From: Rhodanobacteraceae bacterium
GTDB taxonomy: Bacteria > Pseudomonadota > Gammaproteobacteria > Xanthomonadales > Rhodanobacteraceae
DNA length: 5,105 bases
Reading direction: 5' to 3'
NCBI GenBank assembly: GCA_025924775.1
Contig: JAICHS010000188.1
Span: 1-5,105, forward strand
The notes beneath the pieces are model-generated. The model was not told the origin of the DNA, made no database searches, and saw only the letters and a program-made list of their open reading frames with translations. Within the stretch, counting starts at the first letter, position 1, and each line of letters starts with the position of its first letter. Positions 1-5,105 of the stretch are shown here, piece after piece. Made by a program: the position numbers and the translations under genes.

Positions 1-656
1 CGCGCAAAGATGCTGCGGTCGGCGGCGCGATGAGTGAGCTCAACACGTTCGCCGGTACCCGCCAGCAACACGGTGTGCTCGCCGACGATGTCGCCCGCGC
101 GGATCGACGCGAAGCCGATCGCGCCTGCCGTACGTACGCCGACCTGTCCTTCGCGTGACAACACGGCAACCTTGCTGAAATCCTGCCCACGCGCAGCGGC
201 GGCGCTGCGACCCAGCGCCAGCGCCGTGCCAGAGGGCGCATCAAGCTTGCGCGCGTGGTGCGCCTCGAGAATTTCAAGATCCCAATCCGGCAACGCTGCG
301 GCGGCCTCGCGTACCAGCCGCGCCAGCACCGCAACGCCAAGGCTGAAGTTGGAAGCCCGCAACACCGGGATCTCGTGCGCGGCCGCCCCGGCCGCCTCGC
401 ACTGCGCAGCATCCAGCCCGGTAGTGCCGCTGACGAACGCCACGCGTTGCGCGCGGCAATGCGCCAGCGCGGCATCGAATCCTGCGGGCGTACTGAAATC
501 GATCACCACGTCGAGCGCTGGCACGCCGGACCACGCGTCCGAGCGGTTCACGCACGCAACCAGGTGAAAGCGCGCATCATCCTGCAACAACGTCTGCAGC
601 GACCGGCCCATGCGGCCTTCGGCGCCGCTGATCGCAAGTAGAATCGGTTCACCCAC
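1..656 (-). CDS. dapB: 4-hydroxy-tetrahydrodipicolinate reductase, 3' end cut by window edge
   Basis: DapB is a cytoplasmic enzyme that reduces 4-hydroxy-2,3,4,5-tetrahydrodipicolinate with NAD(P)H, in the lysine and meso-diaminopimelate pathway. I translated 218 codons from the GTG at 656; the reading frame then leaves the window. Visible motifs are the dinucleotide-binding GAEGRMG (residues 11-17), IDFSTP (52-57), GTTG (77-80), ASNFSLGV (101-108), the catalytic and substrate-binding block EAHHARKLDAPSGTA (131-145; His133, His134, Lys137) and RAGDIVGEH (186-194). Residues 39-50 are short: the stretch from the glycine motif to IDFS is about 24 residues shorter than in E. coli DapB, as in Xanthomonas-type enzymes. 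Asn37 stands where E. coli has Glu38. The GTG start is preferred because GGGAG lies 9 nt upstream and the N-terminus then has family-like length. An in-frame ATG at 677 would add seven residues but has no ribosome site. The C-terminal tail is outside the window. Confidence 0.95.
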   Translation of the reverse strand, partial: MGEPILLAISGAEGRMGRSLQTLLQDDARFHLVACVNRSDAWSGVPALDVVIDFSTPAGFDAALAHCRAQRVAFVSGTTGLDAAQCEAAGAAAHEIPVLRASNFSLGVAVLARLVREAAAALPDWDLEILEAHHARKLDAPSGTALALGRSAAAARGQDFSKVAVLSREGQVGVRTAGAIGFASIRAGDIVGEHTVLLAGTGERVELTHRAADRSIFA

Positions 657-665
657 GGCTTCGCG

Positions 666-670
666 CTCCC
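666..670 (-). promoter_or_regulatory. Probable ribosome binding site for dapB
   Basis: The minus strand reads GGGAG here, 9 nt before the GTG at 656. It lies downstream of the alternative in-frame ATG at 677, so it supports the GTG start. No comparable purine-rich stretch precedes the ATG. Confidence 0.5.
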
Positions 671-701
671 GCACCATCCGCTGCGCAGCGTAACAGGCGC
701 G

Positions 702-1775
702 ATGCCGGCCGCCTGCGCGGCCCGTACCCTCACAACGACGACCCACGCCTTGCAACCCGACGCCACCGATAGCTCGCGCGCGCTGCCGTTCGGCGCCGTC
801 ATGGCCACGGCCGGCGCGGCGGCGCTGGCGGAGCCGTGCGGACTCGGCTGGCTGACGGCGCCGCTGCTGGCACTGGCGATCGCCCAGGCCGCATGGATCG
901 CGGCGACGACCGTGCTACCCCATCGCAACACGTGGCGTGCGTTGCCGACGTGGCTGCTGACGGTACGCCGCCCGCGCGAACACAGCGGTGCGCACACGGT
1001 GCCACTGGGCCTGGCCATCATCTCCAGCACCTTGGCCGGACTTGGATTCGCAGGCGGACGGCTCGTGGCCACCCCTTGGCCGAGCGGGGCCTTTCTGCTA
1101 TTGGCATGGCTTGCCGGCGGCGTGTGCATCGTCCGCTTCGGACTCGCCCTGATCCAGCACCCGTGGCATGTGACGGACGTCGATGGCGCGTGGTTTCTGG
1201 TACCGGCCGTGCCGCTGGGGTTGGCAATCGCAACCGCGGACGTCGCCGCGCACGCCACGGGTATGCCGCACACGGCGCTCGCCTGGCTCGCGCTGGTGGC
1301 AGGCGTTGCCGGTTGGGTCAGCTACTGGCTGGTGGCGGCCGCGGCCGGGCGGCGCGTGTACGTGCATGGACTGGGACTTCCGCCACACGCACCATGGTGG
1401 ATCGCAATAGGTTGCGCAGGGCTGGCGGCCGCAGCGCTCGGCAAAGTGCTCGACACAATCGCGTGGCCGTCCACGCTACAGACGCCCGCCACCTTCGGGA
1501 TCTTGATTGCGGCATTCGGCGCGCTCGCGTTGATGCTGCCAGTGATCGCGCTCAGCCTCCGCTTTCTGCTGCGCGACTGCCGCTGCCGCAACGCGGCTGC
1601 GTGGCCACCCACCTTTTCCACGGCGGTGTTTGCCTTGGGCTGTCTGGCCGCGAGCGCGACCCGACATGCCGCTTGGTGGCACGTATTGGGGCTGGTCGGT
1701 GGCTATGCCACGCTGGCGCTGTGGGCAGCCACGCTCGGCTGGAATATCTCACGCCGCCTGCGCAGCCTGGCCTGA
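702..1775 (+). CDS. TDT/SLAC1-type (TehA-like) membrane transporter or anion channel
   Basis: This is a 357-residue integral inner-membrane protein. I count ten likely membrane helices at about residues 26-48, 50-72, 98-116, 128-150, 165-182, 191-217, 231-249, 262-290, 303-319 and 325-347, the number expected for the tellurite-resistance/dicarboxylate transporter (TDT) family, which includes TehA, plant SLAC1 and Mae1. Family-like segments are FGAVMATAG at the start of helix 1 (30-38), GAWFLVPAVPLG (162-173) and WPPTFSTAVFALG (301-313). Members move anions such as C4-dicarboxylates, chloride, nitrate or sulfite; the substrate cannot be read from this sequence. The basic C-terminus (RRLR, 351-354) fits a cytoplasmic end. 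The gene lies on the strand opposite to its neighbours, converging on dnaJ and diverging from dapB. The ATG at 702 has only a weak AGG upstream, so a slightly later non-ATG start is possible. The ATG at codon 34 lies inside helix 1 and is unlikely. The family call rests on pattern and topology, not a search. Confidence 0.7.
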   Translation: MPAACAARTLTTTTHALQPDATDSSRALPFGAVMATAGAAALAEPCGLGWLTAPLLALAIAQAAWIAATTVLPHRNTWRALPTWLLTVRRPREHSGAHTVPLGLAIISSTLAGLGFAGGRLVATPWPSGAFLLLAWLAGGVCIVRFGLALIQHPWHVTDVDGAWFLVPAVPLGLAIATADVAAHATGMPHTALAWLALVAGVAGWVSYWLVAAAAGRRVYVHGLGLPPHAPWWIAIGCAGLAAAALGKVLDTIAWPSTLQTPATFGILIAAFGALALMLPVIALSLRFLLRDCRCRNAAAWPPTFSTAVFALGCLAASATRHAAWWHVLGLVGGYATLALWAATLGWNISRRLRSLA

Positions 1776-1791
1776 CGCGCCGCGCGCGCGT
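1775..1791 (+). terminator. Weak GC hairpin with short T run after the transporter gene
   Basis: ACGCGC (1775-1780) can pair with GCGCGT (1786-1791) around a 5-nt loop, and the T at 1791 begins a TTT run to 1793. It overlaps the transporter stop codon and fills the 17-nt convergent gap before the dnaJ stop codon. The stem is short and the T run minimal. The tract is an alternating CG run in which such pairing arises easily, so termination here is only a possibility. Confidence 0.2.
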
Positions 1792-1792
1792 T

Positions 1793-2911
1793 TCAGCCGG
1801 TCATCTTCGCCCAGAACTGCTTGACGTTGTCCACGAAGCCGCTGCTCCTCGGTGAGTGCTTGCGGGCCTCGTCGGCATCCGCGAAGGTAGCCTCGAACTG
1901 CTCCAGGAATTCGCGCTGGCGCTTGTCCAGGCGCACGGGTGTTTCCACCACGACGGTGCAGAACAGGTCACCCGGCTGGCGGCTGCGCACCGACTTCACG
2001 CCCTGGCCGCGCAGCCGGAATTCCTGTCCCGTCTGGGTCTCGGGTGGAATGGTGATGCTGGTGGCGCCATCCAGGATCGGCACTTCGATGGTCGCGCCGA
2101 GTGCGGCTTGCGCGAAACGGATGGGCACTTCGCAACGCAGGTTGTCGCCCTCGCGCTTGAAGATCGGATGTTCGCGCACGTGGATCTCGACGTACAGGTC
2201 GCCGGGCGTCGCGCCTGACGGGCCAGCTTCGCCCTGCCCCGTCAGGCGAATGCGGTCGCCGTCGTCCACGCCCGCCGGCACTTTGACCGCGAGGCTGCGT
2301 TCGTCTTCCAGCCGCCCTTCGCCGCGGCAGTGCTTGCACGGCGTGACGATGGTGCGCCCCGCGCCGCCGCAGTGCGGGCAGGCCTGCTGAATCGAAAAGA
2401 TGCCGTTCTGCATGCGCACGCGGCCGTGGCCGCGGCAGGTGGCACAGGTCGCCAGCTTGCCGTCTTCGGAGCCGGTGCCGTTGCAATATTGGCAATTGAC
2501 CAAGGTCGGCACGTGGATCTGCTTGTCCACGCCGGCGACAGCTTCTTCCAGGTCCAGTTCCAGCACATAGCGCAGGTCGGAACCGCGCGTGGCGCGGCGG
2601 CCACCGCCACCGAAAATGTCGGAAAAGATGTCGCCAAAAACGTCGCCCACGTTGCCGAACGGAGCGTTGGCGTGCCGTGCGGTACCGTTCTCGAAGGCGG
2701 CGTGTCCGTACTGGTCATACAGCGCGCGGCGCTCGGGATCACCCAGTACGTCGTACGCCTCGCTGGCTTCCTTGAACCGGTCCGGCGCCGTCGGATCACC
2801 CGGGCAGCGGTCCGGGTGGTTCTTCATCGCGAGACGCCGAAACGCCTTCTTGATGTCCTGTTCGTTCGCGGTACGCGGTACCCCCAGGACTTCGTAGTAG
2901 CAACGTTTCAT
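1793..2911 (-). CDS. dnaJ: Chaperone protein DnaJ (type I Hsp40)
   Basis: DnaJ is the cytoplasmic co-chaperone that delivers unfolded clients to DnaK and stimulates its ATPase. This is a complete 372-residue type I protein. The J domain covers about residues 3-70 with the HPD motif at 32-34. The G/F-type linker (about 80-108) includes FGDIFSDIFGGGG. The zinc domain holds four intact CXXCXGXG repeats starting at Cys140, Cys156, Cys178 and Cys192. Two C-terminal client-binding beta domains follow (about 205-330), including GDLYVEIHVREHPIFKR and GDLFCTVVVETP, then a C-terminal tail. Length is normal for the family. Two J-domain positions are unusual: Cys4 where KRDYY is typical, and Cys36 where HPDRNPGD is typical. 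The gene starts 8 nt after the stop of the TMEM175-like gene, and the sequence before its ATG (gaacctgcac) has no Shine-Dalgarno match. Translation may therefore be coupled to the upstream gene. The upstream partner dnaK is in the same orientation. Confidence 0.98.
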   Translation of the reverse strand: MKRCYYEVLGVPRTANEQDIKKAFRRLAMKNHPDRCPGDPTAPDRFKEASEAYDVLGDPERRALYDQYGHAAFENGTARHANAPFGNVGDVFGDIFSDIFGGGGRRATRGSDLRYVLELDLEEAVAGVDKQIHVPTLVNCQYCNGTGSEDGKLATCATCRGHGRVRMQNGIFSIQQACPHCGGAGRTIVTPCKHCRGEGRLEDERSLAVKVPAGVDDGDRIRLTGQGEAGPSGATPGDLYVEIHVREHPIFKREGDNLRCEVPIRFAQAALGATIEVPILDGATSITIPPETQTGQEFRLRGQGVKSVRSRQPGDLFCTVVVETPVRLDKRQREFLEQFEATFADADEARKHSPRSSGFVDNVKQFWAKMTG

Positions 2912-2919
2912 GTGCAGGT

Positions 2920-3501
2920 TCAGTTAACGCCAGCTTCAAGGCGCCGATCGGGCACCAGCCAGATCGCCGCCACCAGGGCATAGATCACGCAGGACAATAT
3001 TGGCGCGAAAAACGCCAACACAATCCCGACAAGATAACCGATCGGCGAAACGACAGTCTTCCAGTCGCCCCGCAAGGCACGCGCAAGACCACTGGTGCTG
3101 CCGCCATTGGCGGTAATCAACGTGCGCAGCAGCGGTATCCACGCCAATGCCGTCAACAGCAGCACGATGCCGTAAACCGCCGTGGGCACCGGCGCCGGCA
3201 TCGGGTGCGATTCATTCAGCCAGCTGGTGGTGAACGGAAACAACGACAACCAGAACAGGAAAAACAGGTTGGCCCACAGCACCCGGCCATTCACGTGCTC
3301 GACGGCCTGCAGCAGGTGGTGGTGGTTGTTCCAGTAGAGGCCGACATAGGCGAAGCTGAGCACGTAGCTCAGGAACACCGGAAGGTCCGCCAGCAACGCA
3401 CGCCACGTCGCCGCATGCGGCAGCTTGAGCTCCAGCACCATGATGGTGATGATCACCGCGATCACGCCATCGGTGAAGGCTTCCATCCGGCCCTTGTGCA
3501 T
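2920..3501 (-). CDS. TMEM175/DUF1211-family predicted potassium channel
   Basis: This is a 193-residue membrane protein with six likely helices at about 9-26, 38-58, 72-93, 103-125, 150-167 and 168-184. The N-terminus carries the family signature of the form RxxxF(S/T)DGV: Arg5, Phe9, Thr10, Asp11, Gly12. It is followed by an isoleucine-rich first helix (IAVIITIMVLEL), which lines the pore in solved bacterial homologues. The second helix ends in WNNHHHLL (57-64), the usual NHH motif. Bacterial members are single-repeat, six-helix subunits, known as tetrameric potassium channels that lack the TVGYG filter. The physiological role is unknown here. The ATG at 3501 is supported by GGGGA 5 nt upstream; the ATG at codon 6 would remove Arg5 of the signature. 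The gene sits between dnaK (115 nt upstream) and dnaJ (8 nt downstream) in the same orientation, so it is probably co-transcribed with at least dnaJ. Conduction and selectivity are inferred from the family. Confidence 0.88.
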   Translation of the reverse strand: MHKGRMEAFTDGVIAVIITIMVLELKLPHAATWRALLADLPVFLSYVLSFAYVGLYWNNHHHLLQAVEHVNGRVLWANLFFLFWLSLFPFTTSWLNESHPMPAPVPTAVYGIVLLLTALAWIPLLRTLITANGGSTSGLARALRGDWKTVVSPIGYLVGIVLAFFAPILSCVIYALVAAIWLVPDRRLEAGVN

Positions 3502-3506
3502 GCTGG

Positions 3507-3511
3507 TCCCC
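3507..3511 (-). promoter_or_regulatory. Ribosome binding site of the TMEM175-like gene
   Basis: The minus strand reads GGGGA, 5 nt before the ATG at 3501. It favours this start over the ATG at codon 6. It contrasts with the following dnaJ, which has no such site. Confidence 0.6.
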
Positions 3512-3533
3512 AGACGTTCCCTGCAGCGAAGCC

Positions 3534-3579
3534 GTCCGTGTTCGAGCGGCGCGGAGAAGCGCGCCGCTCGAACACGGAC
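3534..3579 (-). repeat. 20-bp perfect inverted repeat (hairpin 2 downstream of dnaK)
   Basis: Positions 3534-3553 are exactly complementary to 3560-3579, with a 6-nt loop (GAGAAG on the plus strand). The stem is rich in G and C and would be very stable in RNA. No run of T follows it on the minus strand (GGCTTCGCTGCAGG comes next), so it is not a textbook intrinsic terminator. It lies in the spacer between dnaK and the TMEM175-like gene. Plausible roles are partial attenuation, protection of the dnaK mRNA 3' end, RNase processing, or a dispersed palindromic repeat of the REP type. The sequence alone does not decide. Confidence 0.85.
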
Positions 3580-3584
3580 AGTTG

Positions 3585-3611
3585 ATCCGCCAGCGCGCAG
3601 CGCTGGCGGAT
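3585..3611 (-). repeat. 12-bp perfect inverted repeat just after the dnaK stop codon
   Basis: Positions 3585-3596 pair perfectly with 3600-3611 around a 3-nt loop; the stem core is ATCCGCCAGCGC. It begins 5 nt after the dnaK TAG and is separated from the next, larger hairpin by 5 nt. What follows on the minus strand is CAACTGTCC, without a T run, so an intrinsic terminator is not supported. Together the two hairpins fill most of the 115-nt intergenic spacer. Confidence 0.8.
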
Positions 3612-3616
3612 AACGC

Positions 3617-5105
<1,489 letters not shown>

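Noticed and set aside
34..567. Open reading frame of 177 codons on the plus strand
   Set aside because: It lies antisense to dapB, whose full set of motifs is in the minus-strand frame. It is Ser/Ala/Arg/Pro-rich, typical of shadow frames in GC-rich DNA.
657..701. Promoters in the dapB/transporter divergent gap
   Set aside because: I could not find convincing -35/-10 pairs on either strand, so no promoter is annotated.
548..1273. Open reading frame of 241 codons on the minus strand
   Set aside because: It is antisense to the transporter and overlaps the dapB start in another frame. It shows no recognisable domain.
836..1855. Open reading frame of 339 codons on the plus strand, overlapping the transporter in another frame
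   Set aside because: Arg-rich low-complexity translation, in contrast to the ordered ten-helix pattern of the frame starting at 702. It also runs into the end of dnaJ.
1821..2983. Several plus-strand reading frames opposite dnaJ (1821-2390, 2330-2983, 2589-2897)
   Set aside because: All are shadows of a complete, motif-perfect dnaJ. None has a recognisable domain or supporting ribosome site.
3502..3616. Heat-shock sigma-32 promoter or CIRCE operator in the dnaK-channel spacer
   Set aside because: I saw no CTTGAA/CCCCAT-type pair and no TTAGCACTC-N9-GAGTGCTAA element. The inverted repeats present do not match CIRCE.

Overview
The window is GC-rich chromosomal DNA from a proteobacterium. It most resembles a gammaproteobacterium of the Xanthomonadales, perhaps Rhodanobacteraceae. 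This rests on the character of the DnaK and DnaJ sequences, on a shortened DapB with a Xanthomonas-like ASNFSLGVAVL segment, and on the dnaK-dnaJ-dapB gene order recalled for that group. The assignment is inference from memory of these families; no search was run. Both ends cut through genes.

Layout in transcription order on the minus strand, right to left: dnaK (3' three-quarters, running off the right edge); a 115-nt spacer with two strong perfect hairpins; a small six-helix membrane protein of the TMEM175/DUF1211 potassium-channel family; then, after only 8 nt, a complete dnaJ. A plus-strand gene for a ten-helix TDT/SLAC1-type transporter converges on dnaJ with a 17-nt gap. It diverges from dapB (minus strand, cut by the left edge) with 45 nt between the two starts.

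DnaK and DnaJ form the Hsp70 chaperone cycle, and DapB makes tetrahydrodipicolinate for lysine and peptidoglycan. The unusual part is the layout. A predicted ion channel sits inside the dnaK-dnaJ unit, where its stop codon may supply translation to a dnaJ that lacks a visible Shine-Dalgarno sequence. A hairpin pair lies where it could change the ratio of dnaK to downstream mRNA. An opposite-strand transporter separates dnaJ from dapB.

I see no mobile element, CRISPR array, tRNA or rRNA, and nothing that amounts to a clearly new multi-gene system. The channel inside the chaperone operon is the best lead. There is no gene-free stretch longer than 300 bases.
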